Assembly (NCBI GenBank): GCA_038182865.1
Contig: CP116226.1
Coordinates: 4,092,001 to 4,156,000 of the forward strand
Direction: 5' to 3'
DNA: 64,000 nt
DNA from: Microbacterium enclense
GTDB taxonomy: Bacteria > Actinomycetota > Actinomycetes > Actinomycetales > Microbacteriaceae
In this document: positions 8,394-16,784 of the stretch, one piece after another
Layout of the letters: each line of letters begins with the position of its first letter
How positions within the stretch are numbered: position 1 is the first letter of the stretch
Program-made: the position numbers and the translations under genes
Notes under the pieces: generated by a model
The model's input: only the letters and a program-made list of their open reading frames with translations
Told to the model about the DNA's origin: nothing
Databases searched by the model: none

Positions 8394-9279
8394 GGGCGAC
8401 CAGCTCCCGCGCCAGCCGCAGGTAGGCCTGGGCTGCGGCGTGCTCGGGCGCGAATTCCGTGATCGGCATGCCCGACACCGAGGCATCCGGGAACTTCACC
8501 GTGCGACCGATGACCGTCTCGAGGACGTCGTCGCCGAACGCCTCGACCACACGCTCGAGCACCTCGCGCGAGTGCAGCGTGCGGGGGTCGTACATCGTGG
8601 CCAGGACGCCGTCGAGCTGGATCGCGGGGTTGAGGCGGTCGCGCACCTTGTCGATCGTCTCGACCAGCAGGGCGACGCCGCGCAGGGCGAAGAACTCGCA
8701 CTCGAGAGGGATGAGCACGCCGTGGGCCGCGGTGAGCGCGTTCACGGTGAGCAGGCCGAGCGAGGGCTGGCAGTCGATGAGGATGACGTCGTAGTCGGCC
8801 GCGACCTTCCGCAGCACGCGAGCGAGGATCGTCTCGCGCGCGACCTCGTTGACGAGGTGCACCTCGGCGGCCGAGAGGTCGATGTTCGCCGGCAGCACGT
8901 CGAGCCCCTCGACGCGCGTCTGCACGATGACCTCGTGCGGGTCGCGCTTGGTGTCGAGGAGCAGGTCGTAGATGGTGGGCACGTCGTGCGTCTGGATACC
9001 GAGACCCGCCGACAGGGCGCCCTGGGGGTCGAAGTCGATCGCGAGCACGCGACGGCCGTAGCCGGCGAGGGAGGCGGCCAGGTTGATGGTCGTCGTCGTC
9101 TTGCCGACGCCGCCCTTCTGGTTGCAGAGCGCGATGATGCGCGCGGGGCCGTGGCTGTCGAGAGCCGGCGGGGTGGGGAACCCCTGGTAGGGGCGACCGG
9201 TGGGTCCGAGGATGACCTCGTCTGCGCCCGTCTTCTGGCCCTTCGTGCTCGCCGACACCGAGTCTCCCGCCTTCGTCAT
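8377..9279 (-). CDS. parA: ParA-family chromosome-partitioning ATPase
   Basis: 300 residues with the deviant Walker A KGGVGKTTTTINLAASLA, the switch FDPQGALSAGLG and DVILIDCQPSLGLLTVNAL. This is the ParA/Soj-type gene that precedes scpAB in many actinobacteria, distinct from the parA next to oriC. Start ATG 9279 lies 10 nt past a TAGACT -10 hexamer (9290-9295), so the leader is only a few nt and there is no Shine-Dalgarno. Confidence 0.92.
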   Translation of the reverse strand: MTKAGDSVSASTKGQKTGADEVILGPTGRPYQGFPTPPALDSHGPARIIALCNQKGGVGKTTTTINLAASLAGYGRRVLAIDFDPQGALSAGLGIQTHDVPTIYDLLLDTKRDPHEVIVQTRVEGLDVLPANIDLSAAEVHLVNEVARETILARVLRKVAADYDVILIDCQPSLGLLTVNALTAAHGVLIPLECEFFALRGVALLVETIDKVRDRLNPAIQLDGVLATMYDPRTLHSREVLERVVEAFGDDVLETVIGRTVKFPDASVSGMPITEFAPEHAAAQAYLRLARELVARGAVA

Positions 9280-9438
9280 AACGTCGTCGAGTCTAGCCGC
9301 CGCCCGTCTCGCCGCCCGCGTGACCCGCGGGCAGGGGCGGGCGGGGCTGGGGACGAGGATCGCGCGCCGTCTTCGCTCGACCAGGGGCCGGTGCGTCGGA
9401 CCGGGGTGGAGTGCGCCGAGCGGGCGGATGAAAACCCC

Positions 9439-9457
9439 CGCGGTCGGGCCGACCGCG
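9439..9457. promoter_or_regulatory. palindrome in the parA/SDR divergent region, possible operator
   Basis: Arms CGCGGTCGG and CCGACCGCG flank a single central base. The site lies about 14 bp before a plausible -10 TACCGT (9471-9476) of the rightward SDR gene, so it would cover the -35 region. The rest of the 240-bp divergent gap (9280-9519) shows only the parA -10 at 9290-9295 and the SDR ribosome binding site. Confidence 0.4.
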
Positions 9458-9519
9458 CGCACCACCCGCCTACCGTGTGCGAGTCGTCGACGTCGCGACG
9501 ACCCCACGAGAGGATCCTC

Positions 9520-10272
9520 ATGACCCCCACCACGCCCGTCGCCCTCGTCACCGGCGCCTCCGGCGGCATCGGCTCCAGCGTCGCTCGTGCCCTCGCCGCG
9601 CAGGGGCACGCCGTCGCCGTCGTCTACGGCCACAGTTCCGCGGCGGCCGAGAGCGTCGTCGCCGACATCACGGCGCACGGCGGTCAGGCTCGCGCCTTCG
9701 CCGCCGACCTCGGCGACCCCGCGTCGCTCGCGACGCTGTTCGATGCCGTCGTCGGCGCATTCGGCGGGATCGACGTGGTCGTGCACGCCGCCGCGGCCTT
9801 CCACAAGGCCACGATCGTCGACACGACCCCCGAGACCATCGACGCCGTCGTCCGCGCCAACGTCGCCGGCACCCTTCACCTTGCGCGCCTCGCGGCCCTG
9901 CACGTGCGTGACGGCGGAGCGATCGTCTTCCTCTCCAGCGCCATCACGCGGCTTCTGCCCCCGGGGTACACCCTGTACGCCACGTCGAAAGCGGCCGTCG
10001 ATGCCCTGACGACGGTGCTCGCGCGCGAACTCGGTCCGCGCGGCATCACCGTCAACAGCGTCTCCCCCGGCCCGACCCGCACCGCGATGATGACAGCCGA
10101 CCTCACGTCCGGCGGGGGCGACGGGGAGGCCCAGGGCGCCGGAATCCTCGCGGCGACCCCGCTCGGACGCTTCGGTGAACCGGGTGACATCACCGCCGTG
10201 ATCCTGGGCCTGCTCGGTCCCACCCGATGGGTCAACGGTCAGACCATTCAGGCGAGCGGCGGATTCGTCTGA
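9520..10272 (+). CDS. SDR family oxidoreductase
   Basis: 250 residues, a classical short-chain dehydrogenase/reductase. The cofactor loop is GASGGIGSSVA near residue 10, a central VVHAAA replaces the usual NNAG, the catalytic Ser lies in VFLSSAIT, the catalytic pair is YATSKAA, and the C-terminal NGQTIQASGGFV is typical of 3-oxoacyl-ACP-reductase-like SDRs. Start ATG 9520 has GAGAGGA upstream. Substrate not recognisable; single-gene unit. Confidence 0.9.
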   Translation: MTPTTPVALVTGASGGIGSSVARALAAQGHAVAVVYGHSSAAAESVVADITAHGGQARAFAADLGDPASLATLFDAVVGAFGGIDVVVHAAAAFHKATIVDTTPETIDAVVRANVAGTLHLARLAALHVRDGGAIVFLSSAITRLLPPGYTLYATSKAAVDALTTVLARELGPRGITVNSVSPGPTRTAMMTADLTSGGGDGEAQGAGILAATPLGRFGEPGDITAVILGLLGPTRWVNGQTIQASGGFV

Positions 10273-10378
10273 CCGCGGATGCCAAGGCATCCCGGCCCCG
10301 CCCCTCGCGGTCGACGGATGCGCGGGCGCCGCTCGGCGCGGCAGCGGGCCGCCCCCGCGTCGGGGCGCGCGGGAATCG

Positions 10379-11185
10379 TCAGCGCGACGCGGTCTCGCGG
10401 CCCGGGGAGCCTGCCCGCTCGCGCCGCACCTGGACGAGCACCGCGAGCGCGAGCGTCGCCACGCCCCACAGCGCGGCGACCTTCACGAGCACGCCGTAGA
10501 TGAGGTGGGTCGGGGTGTAGTCGGCGTCAAAGCCTCCCTCGACCGCGAGAGCGACGAGCGTCGCCACGACCAGCACGACGGGCAGGGAGAGCCACCACGC
10601 CAGGCGCACGGCATCCGGAAGCACCCGGATCACGGACCGCCGCGCGTGTTTCGACAGCCACCACAGACCGAACACACCGAGCCCGGCCAGCCCGAGCACC
10701 CCCGAGCCGTACTGCAGCCACTTCACGCCCAGCAGCGGCCCCCACTGCTCTTCGAGCGCCGGGAAGAGGGCATCGCCCGCCCTTCCCTCGTGGGTGAAGA
10801 AGTCCCAGGCGACGTGCGTCACGACCCCGAGAGCGAGCGACAGCACGAGCCACAGGATGCCGCGGACCCCTCCGCTCATGGTCTCGCGCGCGGCGGCGAG
10901 GGCACCGGCATCCCAGCCTCCGGGCAGACGCTCCGCGATGATCCGGGGCGTCAGCTCGCGCGTCGCGGGGCGCAGGACGCACCGCCACACCAGGAGCAGC
11001 ACGAAGGCCATGACCACCGTCACGGGCAGCCACGCGAGGTCGTGCGTCACGCCGTACGGCGGCACGACCCCGCGGAGGAACAACGGCAGATCGGGTGTCA
11101 TCGCTCCGATCGCGATGGCCGCCGGGACGAGGGGTGTCCGCAGGAACGGCAGCGCGACGACCGCGTGGCTGACCGTGAACGGCAT
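10379..11185 (-). CDS. DUF4184 family membrane protein
   Basis: 268 residues starting MPFTVSHAVVALPFL, the hallmark of DUF4184, with conserved His and Asp residues (SHAVVALP, MTPDLPLF, THVAWDFFTHEG) that recall PAP2/phospholipase-like metal sites, and about five hydrophobic segments. Function unknown. It starts 1 nt after the tyrS stop, so it is co-transcribed with tyrS. Confidence 0.88.
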   Translation of the reverse strand: MPFTVSHAVVALPFLRTPLVPAAIAIGAMTPDLPLFLRGVVPPYGVTHDLAWLPVTVVMAFVLLLVWRCVLRPATRELTPRIIAERLPGGWDAGALAAARETMSGGVRGILWLVLSLALGVVTHVAWDFFTHEGRAGDALFPALEEQWGPLLGVKWLQYGSGVLGLAGLGVFGLWWLSKHARRSVIRVLPDAVRLAWWLSLPVVLVVATLVALAVEGGFDADYTPTHLIYGVLVKVAALWGVATLALAVLVQVRRERAGSPGRETASR

Positions 11186-11186
11186 G

Positions 11187-12500
11187 TCAGCTCAGGAACA
11201 CGCCGGCGAGCGTCTTCTTCCCGCGACGCAGTACCGAGACACCGCCCGGGAGGGTCCCTTCGACGATCGCGTCGTCGCTGGTCACCTTCTCGCCGTCGAG
11301 GGTCACGCCGCCCTGGGCGATCGCGCGGCGCGCGTCGCTCAAGCTCCCGCTCAGGCCGGTGGCGGTCAGCGCCTCCAGCACGGTGCTCCCCGGCGCGACC
11401 GTCGCGTGCGGCAGCTCCTCCAGCGCGGTGCGCAGCACGGCGGCATCCAGAGTCTTCACGTCACCCTGTCCGAACAGGGCCTCGGTCGCGGCGATGACGG
11501 CCTCCGTCGCCTCCGCCCCGTGCACGGTCGTGATGACCTCACGGGCCAGACGCTTCTGGGCGGCGCGGCGGAAAGGCTCCGCCTCGACGAGGGTCTCGTA
11601 CTCCTCGATCTCGGCGCGGGTGAGGAACGTGAACACCTTGAGCCGCTCGATCACGTCGCGGTCGTCGGTGTTGAGCCAGAACTGGTACATCGCCCACGGG
11701 CTGCACATCTCGGCATCCAGCCAGATGGCGTTGCCCTCGCTCTTGCCGAACTTCGTGCCGTCGCTGTTGGTGATCAGCGGTGTGCCGATCGCGTGGACCG
11801 AGGCGCCCTCGACCTTGCGCACCAGGTCGGTGCCGCTGGTGAGGTTGCCCCACTGGTCGCTGCCGCCGGTCTGCAGCACGCAGCCGTACTGGCGGTAGAG
11901 CTCGAGGTAGTCCAGGCCCTGCAGGATCTGGTAGCTGAACTCGGTGTAGCTGATGCCCGCCTCAGAGTTCAGGCGCGCGCTCACCGCGTCTTTCTTCAGC
12001 ATCGTGCCGACGCGGAAGTGCTTGCCGATCTCGCGCAGGAAGTCGATGGCGCTCAGCGGCGCCGTCCAGTCGAGGTTGTTGACCATGCGGGCGGCGTTGT
12101 CGCCCTCGAAGCTCAGGAAGCGCTCGACCTGGGCGCGCAGGCGCGCCACCCACTCGGCCACCGTCTCGCGGGTGTTGAGCGTGCGCTCGGCCGTGGGGCG
12201 CGGGTCTCCGACGAGACCGGTCGAGCCGCCGACGAGCCCGAGCGGGCGGTGTCCGGCGAGCTGCAGGCGACGCATGGTGAGCAGCTGCACGAGGTTGCCC
12301 AGGTGCAGGCTCGGCGCGGTCGGATCGAAGCCGCAGTAGAAGACGATCGGGTCGCCGCCGAGCAGTTCGCGCAGCTCGCTCTCGTCGGTCGACACGTGGA
12401 CGAGTCCGCGATACACCAGCTCGTCCCAGACGTTGTCGAAGGTCGGGTCGTTGGCGGGAGTGAGGGCGCGCACGGGCGCCGCGTCGATCGGTGCAGACAC
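11187..12500 (-). CDS. tyrS: tyrosyl-tRNA synthetase
   Basis: 437 residues, class I aminoacyl-tRNA synthetase. The HIGH-type motif appears as FDPTAPSLHLGNL, the tyrosine site as QGLDYLELYRQYGCVLQTGGSDQWGN, the KMSKS-type loop as KFGKSEG, and a C-terminal S4 domain ends the protein (LDGEKVTSDDAIVEGTLPGG). The start is GTG 12500; a -10 TAACCT ends six nt upstream, so the mRNA is likely leaderless and no T-box is present. Confidence 0.97.
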   Translation of the reverse strand: MSAPIDAAPVRALTPANDPTFDNVWDELVYRGLVHVSTDESELRELLGGDPIVFYCGFDPTAPSLHLGNLVQLLTMRRLQLAGHRPLGLVGGSTGLVGDPRPTAERTLNTRETVAEWVARLRAQVERFLSFEGDNAARMVNNLDWTAPLSAIDFLREIGKHFRVGTMLKKDAVSARLNSEAGISYTEFSYQILQGLDYLELYRQYGCVLQTGGSDQWGNLTSGTDLVRKVEGASVHAIGTPLITNSDGTKFGKSEGNAIWLDAEMCSPWAMYQFWLNTDDRDVIERLKVFTFLTRAEIEEYETLVEAEPFRRAAQKRLAREVITTVHGAEATEAVIAATEALFGQGDVKTLDAAVLRTALEELPHATVAPGSTVLEALTATGLSGSLSDARRAIAQGGVTLDGEKVTSDDAIVEGTLPGGVSVLRRGKKTLAGVFLS

Positions 12501-12506
12501 GCGTTC

Positions 12507-12512
12507 AGGTTA
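12507..12512 (-). promoter_or_regulatory. leaderless -10 of tyrS
   Basis: TAACCT on the minus strand, followed by GAACGC and then the GTG start codon. The N6 spacing puts the expected transcript start on the start codon. Confidence 0.6.
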
Positions 12513-12611
12513 CCAGCGGGGGTGTCGGACCCCGGATGCCGGAGCAGCGGCCGCCACACCGCTCGCGGCCGCGCGTTCCCCCGCTCGCGCCCGTCGTGGC
12601 GGAGACCCCGC

Positions 12612-13478
12612 TCAGCCTGCGTTGATGCCCCACCACACGAGGAACGCGGCCGCGAGGGCGGTCACCCAGCTGACGAGACTGCCGATGAGGAAGTACTCCG
12701 CGCGGTTGCCGCTCTTGCCGTCGGCCGAGATCTCGGGGAAACGCACGATGCCTTTCGCGGCAAACACCGCGGCGATAAGCGTGTACGCGCCCGCGAGGGT
12801 GAGGACGAAGACGAGGATGCGCTCGAGGGGGCCGATGAGGCGGCCACCCCTGAGGACGGGGCTGGGGGTGGGCGCGGTGCCCGGTCCGACATGCGGGGGC
12901 GAGGCGGGGGCGCTGGCAGGCGCGGCGGGGTGCGGGCCGGCGTCCGCGGCGACCGGCCCGGTGCCCTCTCCGGCGTCGACGAGGTCGCCATCCGACGGAG
13001 CGTCGGTGTCGTCCCCCGAAGACGACGACGTCATGGTCTCGCCCTCCCCCATCTCGGACCGCAGGGCGATGCGCACGACGGCGTTACCGGACTCGAGCAG
13101 GAACACCAGGCATCCGATGACGAGCACGATCACGTCGACCGACACCGTGTCGGTGGGGCGGTAGGTGGCCCACAGCTCACCAAGGGGTCCGGGGCGTGGG
13201 CGTCCTCGAGCGATCACGACGCAGGCCGCCGCGGTCAACCCGAGGAGCGCGACCGGCCAGAGTCCGGCACGGGTGGAGCCCCGCTCGGGCATGACCCACG
13301 TCCAGATCGCCGCGACGGCGACGGCGAGCAGACCCGCGATGACGGCATCCAGTCCCGCCGACACCACGACCAGGGCGACGGCCGCGAGGGTGAAGGCGAG
13401 CCAGCGTCTCGTGCGGACCATCTGACGCAACAGATCGACCGCTCCGACGGCGAGCAGCAGGAGTCCGGCGGCGATCAC
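12612..13478 (-). CDS. probable DUF3307-type integral membrane protein
   Basis: 288 residues with about five hydrophobic helices in the first 130 residues, a Ser/Asp/Pro/Ala-rich cytosolic linker, then two more helices. The last part (GPLERILVFVLTLAGAY, AAKGIVRFPEIS, NRAEYFLIGSLVSWVTALAA) matches what I recall of the conserved end of DUF3307 proteins, which frequently neighbour SatD; this is from memory, not a search. GTG 13478 overlaps the satD stop by 4 nt (GTGA), so it is the downstream partner of satD. Function unknown. Confidence 0.72.
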   Translation of the reverse strand: MIAAGLLLLAVGAVDLLRQMVRTRRWLAFTLAAVALVVVSAGLDAVIAGLLAVAVAAIWTWVMPERGSTRAGLWPVALLGLTAAACVVIARGRPRPGPLGELWATYRPTDTVSVDVIVLVIGCLVFLLESGNAVVRIALRSEMGEGETMTSSSSGDDTDAPSDGDLVDAGEGTGPVAADAGPHPAAPASAPASPPHVGPGTAPTPSPVLRGGRLIGPLERILVFVLTLAGAYTLIAAVFAAKGIVRFPEISADGKSGNRAEYFLIGSLVSWVTALAAAFLVWWGINAG

Positions 13479-14122
13479 GACGTCGCCCCCGAGGTCAGGA
13501 CGGCGAAGCCCTCGACGATCGCGGCGGAGCCCGCCGCAGTGAGCGTCTGCGAGACCGCCGACTGAGTGATGCCCTCGGTCTCGGCGAGCCGGCGCTGAGA
13601 ATGCCCGAGGCAGCGGCCGTAGGTGAGCCGGCGCGCACGCTCGCTCATGGCGGAGATCAGTTGATCGCGACTGAGGGCATACGCGTTGGCGAGGGCGAGG
13701 GCGTCGGCCATGCTGGCATCCTGCCCTTCGGAGAGCTCGATCCACGTGCGCGCGAGCGGCGCGGCGCGCTGTTGCAGGCGCTCGATGTGCTCGATCGCGG
13801 TTCGGGCCGCCCACCAGGCTGGCCCCTCGGGGATGGTCCGGCCGTCGAGGTCGATGGGGCGCACCTCGCCGACGCCCAGGCCGAAGCGGCAGTCGACGCC
13901 GTCGGGCAGTGCCAGGCGGAACAGCAACAGCCAGCTCAACGCGGGACCGAGCGCCGGGAACTCCCCCTGGAACTCGTCGCCGACGGTCGCCGCGAGCGGT
14001 GCCGTCGCGACAGGATGATCGCGCTGGACACGGGTGACACTGTCGGCGATGCTCTTCTGCGCCGCCCCACGGTCGGTGAGGTGTCGGGAGGCGACGATGT
14101 CGGCGATGACAGCGATGGTCAT
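13475..14122 (-). CDS. SatD family DNA-binding protein
   Basis: 215 residues. The start MTIAVIADIVASRHLTDR and the central TVGDEFQGEFP and FGLGVGEV segments are hallmarks of the SatD family; the C-terminal part (CLGHSQRRLAETEGITQSAVSQTL) is a helix-turn-helix. It probably senses something with its N-terminal domain and binds the operator just upstream of its own start. It overlaps the membrane gene by GTGA. The mRNA is likely leaderless: TACGCT lies six nt before ATG 14122. Confidence 0.85.
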   Translation of the reverse strand: MTIAVIADIVASRHLTDRGAAQKSIADSVTRVQRDHPVATAPLAATVGDEFQGEFPALGPALSWLLLFRLALPDGVDCRFGLGVGEVRPIDLDGRTIPEGPAWWAARTAIEHIERLQQRAAPLARTWIELSEGQDASMADALALANAYALSRDQLISAMSERARRLTYGRCLGHSQRRLAETEGITQSAVSQTLTAAGSAAIVEGFAVLTSGATS

Positions 14123-14125
14123 GAC

Positions 14126-14161
14126 ATAAGCGTATCGCTTATCAATCGTATTTGATAAGCG
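14126..14161 (-). promoter_or_regulatory. satD promoter and multi-half-site operator
   Basis: Three copies of one half site: ATAAGCG (14126-14132), CGCTTATCAA (14136-14145) and TTGATAAGCG (14152-14161). The first two form a palindrome with a 3-bp centre; the last two form a perfect 10-bp-arm inverted repeat with spacer TCGTAT. The -10 TACGCT (14129-14134, minus strand) lies inside it, so a bound protein would block the promoter. Autoregulation by SatD is the natural inference. Confidence 0.65.
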
Positions 14162-14172
14162 AAAAGCTGATA

Positions 14173-15603
14173 TCAGTCCACAAGCGTGCGCGCCGCCGCC
14201 TGCGCCCGCGACACGAGCTCAGCGCGCTGTTCCGCCACACGCTCGGGAGCCGTGCCGCCGACACCGGTCCGGCTGGAGACCGACCCCTCGATCGTGAGCA
14301 CGTCGCGGACCGCCGGGGTGAGCGACGGGGAGACGGATGCCAGAAGCGCGTCGTCGGCGTCTTCGAGACCGATCTCGCGCTCCTCGCACGCGCGCACGAG
14401 GGCTCCGGAGATCTCGTGGGCGTCGCGGAACGCGACCCCTTGGCGGACGAGCCACTCGGCCACGTCCGTGGCGAGCGAGAAGCCCTGCGGGGCGAGCTCG
14501 GCCATGCGATCGGTGTGGAAGCGCAGGGTCGCGATCATGCCGGAGAAAGCGGGGAGCACGAGTTCGAGCGTGCGCACCGAGTCGAACACCGGCTCCTTGT
14601 CTTCCTGGAGGTCGCGGTTGTACGCCAGCGGCAGGCCCTTGAGCGTCGCGAGCAAGCCCGACAGGTTGCCGATCAGGCGCCCTGCCTTGCCGCGCGCGAG
14701 CTCGGCGATGTCGGGGTTCTTCTTCTGCGGCATGATGCTCGACCCCGTCGAGTAGGAGTCGTCGAGAGTGACGAATCCGAACTCGCGCGTGTTCCAGAGG
14801 ATGACGTCTTCAGCCAGGCGCGAGAGGTCGACACCGATCATCGCGGTGATGAAGGCGAACTCCGCGACGACGTCACGAGATGCGGTTCCGTCGAGGGAGT
14901 TCTCGGCCGGGCGCGCGAGACCGAGCCGGTCGGCGACGAGCTGCGGGTCGAGACCGAGCGTCGCTCCGGCGAGCGCTCCCCCGCCGTACGGCGAGACCGA
15001 CGCCCGGACCGACCAGTCGCGCAGGCGTTCGAGGCCGCGCACGAAGGCCCAGCCGTACGCCTGCAAGTGGTGGGCGAGCAGCACGGGCTGCGCGTGCTGC
15101 AGGTGGGTACGCCCGGGCATGATCGCACCGGCGTTCGCCTCGGCCTGGGCGACGAGGGCGTCGACCAAGCGGAGCACCTCGCGCGAGAGCGTGCGCGCGT
15201 GGTCGAGCAGATACAGGCGCACGAGAGTTGCGATCTGGTCGTTGCGGCTGCGACCCGCGCGGAGCTTGCCGCCCAGCGCGGGACCGACGGTCTCGATGAG
15301 CACGCGCTCCAACGCCCCGTGCACGTCCTCGTCGCCGGGGGCGGCGACCAGCGTGCCGTCCTTCACGCGTGCGGCGAGGTCGTCGAGGCCGGCGTGCATC
15401 GCGGCGGCCTCGTCGGCGTCGAGGTACCCCGCGGCCTCGAGGGCGGCGGCGTGCGCGTGCGAACCGGCGATGTCATAGAGCGCGAGGTCCCAGTCGAAGT
15501 GCGTCGAACGGCTCAGCGCCGCCAGTTCGGGAGAGGGCCCACCCGAGAAACGGGCGCCCCAGAGGGCTCCCTCGTTCGTCGCCTGACCGGTCTCGCTGCT
15601 CAT
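14173..15603 (-). CDS. argH: argininosuccinate lyase
   Basis: 476 residues of the fumarase/aspartase superfamily. The signature loop GSSIMPQKKNP carries the catalytic Ser, and TSRDVVAEFAF-like helix residues (ASRDVVAEFAF) lie in the active site. It cleaves argininosuccinate to arginine and fumarate, the last step of the pathway. It is the last gene of the arginine cluster; argG is not in the window. The satD operator lies in the 50-bp gap beyond its stop. Confidence 0.97.
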   Translation of the reverse strand: MSSETGQATNEGALWGARFSGGPSPELAALSRSTHFDWDLALYDIAGSHAHAAALEAAGYLDADEAAAMHAGLDDLAARVKDGTLVAAPGDEDVHGALERVLIETVGPALGGKLRAGRSRNDQIATLVRLYLLDHARTLSREVLRLVDALVAQAEANAGAIMPGRTHLQHAQPVLLAHHLQAYGWAFVRGLERLRDWSVRASVSPYGGGALAGATLGLDPQLVADRLGLARPAENSLDGTASRDVVAEFAFITAMIGVDLSRLAEDVILWNTREFGFVTLDDSYSTGSSIMPQKKNPDIAELARGKAGRLIGNLSGLLATLKGLPLAYNRDLQEDKEPVFDSVRTLELVLPAFSGMIATLRFHTDRMAELAPQGFSLATDVAEWLVRQGVAFRDAHEISGALVRACEEREIGLEDADDALLASVSPSLTPAVRDVLTIEGSVSSRTGVGGTAPERVAEQRAELVSRAQAAARTLVD

Positions 15604-15662
15604 CCCCCCAGCCTACCGAGGGCCGCCGACACCTCCGTTGCCGTGACGACGGGCCCGCAGGC

Positions 15663-16784
15663 TCAGCGCGTGGCTGGCGTCGCGGCATCCCGCCCGACGA
15701 CGAACCGCACGACCGCGTCGATCATCGTCTCCAGGGGCCCGCGGCCCACCGTCAGCACCCACACGGTGCAGCCGACGATCAGGCCGAGCGTGAGCGGCTC
15801 GAACAGACCGAGCGCCCGGATCCCCCAGAGATCCGACGTGTCGCCCAGCAGCACCAGCGCCACGACCGCCCACACCACCAGCTGCAGGACGTACGCCGTC
15901 AGCGGCATCGAGCCCACGGCGCGCAGGGGCACCGCCACCCAGCGCAGCGGCGTCCGGCACAGCAGCAGGCACAGGCCGATCGCGGCGATCGCGAAGCCGC
16001 CCGAGCCGATGACCTCGCCGAGTCCCGCCGAGTGGTCTTCGGCGCTCAACACGACCGCGAGGTAGCGATCCCCCGAAACCGCGGGAGCCGCGACGAGCGC
16101 GAGCCCGTACCCGGCGAGCGCGAGCGCGGCACCGGCGAGCAGGATCAGCACCTGCTCGGGCAGGAGCCGCAGATCGAGGCGACCGATCCCCATTCCGGCC
16201 AGGAGGAAGGCGATCCACACGGGGAACGGGTAGTGCCACCCGAGCGCGGCGGCGATCTCTTCCCCCGCACGCCCCGACCAGATGGGGGCCGCGTCGAGCA
16301 CGGGTTGCACCCACGGCATCACGAGTGCGATCCCGCCGGCCGTCACGAACAGCCCGCGGGGGCGCATCCCGAGGAACGGCAGCGACAGCGCGAACAACAG
16401 CGCATATGCGGGGAGGATCACGTAGACCGGCACCCCGGTGAGCACGAGCAGCATGCCGATCACCCACAGAAACGCTCCGCGCAGAGCCAGTCGGGCCGCC
16501 GCTCGGGCGCGCCGCGGCCCTTCGACCGGTCGCGTTCCGCCGGTGACGAGTGAGATCGACACGCCCGCGAGCACGGCGAACAGGATCGACGAGCGCCCGT
16601 TGACGATGTCGACCCACGACGACGGCTCGCTGGGAACGAAGTCGTCGATGTCGAGCAGGTGCGCCGCCAGCATCCCCAGGACCGCGAGGCCCCGGGCCAG
16701 GTCGACACCGGCCAGCCGGCCCGGGCCGTCGAAGCGCGCCCAGAGCCGGCTGAACCGGGAGGTCAGTCCTGGCGCAGGAGCCAC
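15663..16784 (-). CDS. DUF418/HGSNAT-like membrane acyltransferase
   Basis: 373 residues with about ten hydrophobic helices. The first helix region RLAGVDLARGLAVLGMLAAH followed by NGRSSILFAVLAGVSISLVTGG is typical of heparan-alpha-glucosaminide N-acetyltransferase-like and DUF418 proteins, and GSMPLTAYVLQLVVWAVV marks the DUF418 end. It lies between argF and argH, overlapping argF by 22 nt if the GTG at 16784 is used (weak GAAGG upstream). No role in arginine synthesis is known to me; it may acylate a cell-envelope component. Confidence 0.8.
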   Translation of the reverse strand: MAPAPGLTSRFSRLWARFDGPGRLAGVDLARGLAVLGMLAAHLLDIDDFVPSEPSSWVDIVNGRSSILFAVLAGVSISLVTGGTRPVEGPRRARAAARLALRGAFLWVIGMLLVLTGVPVYVILPAYALLFALSLPFLGMRPRGLFVTAGGIALVMPWVQPVLDAAPIWSGRAGEEIAAALGWHYPFPVWIAFLLAGMGIGRLDLRLLPEQVLILLAGAALALAGYGLALVAAPAVSGDRYLAVVLSAEDHSAGLGEVIGSGGFAIAAIGLCLLLCRTPLRWVAVPLRAVGSMPLTAYVLQLVVWAVVALVLLGDTSDLWGIRALGLFEPLTLGLIVGCTVWVLTVGRGPLETMIDAVVRFVVGRDAATPATR

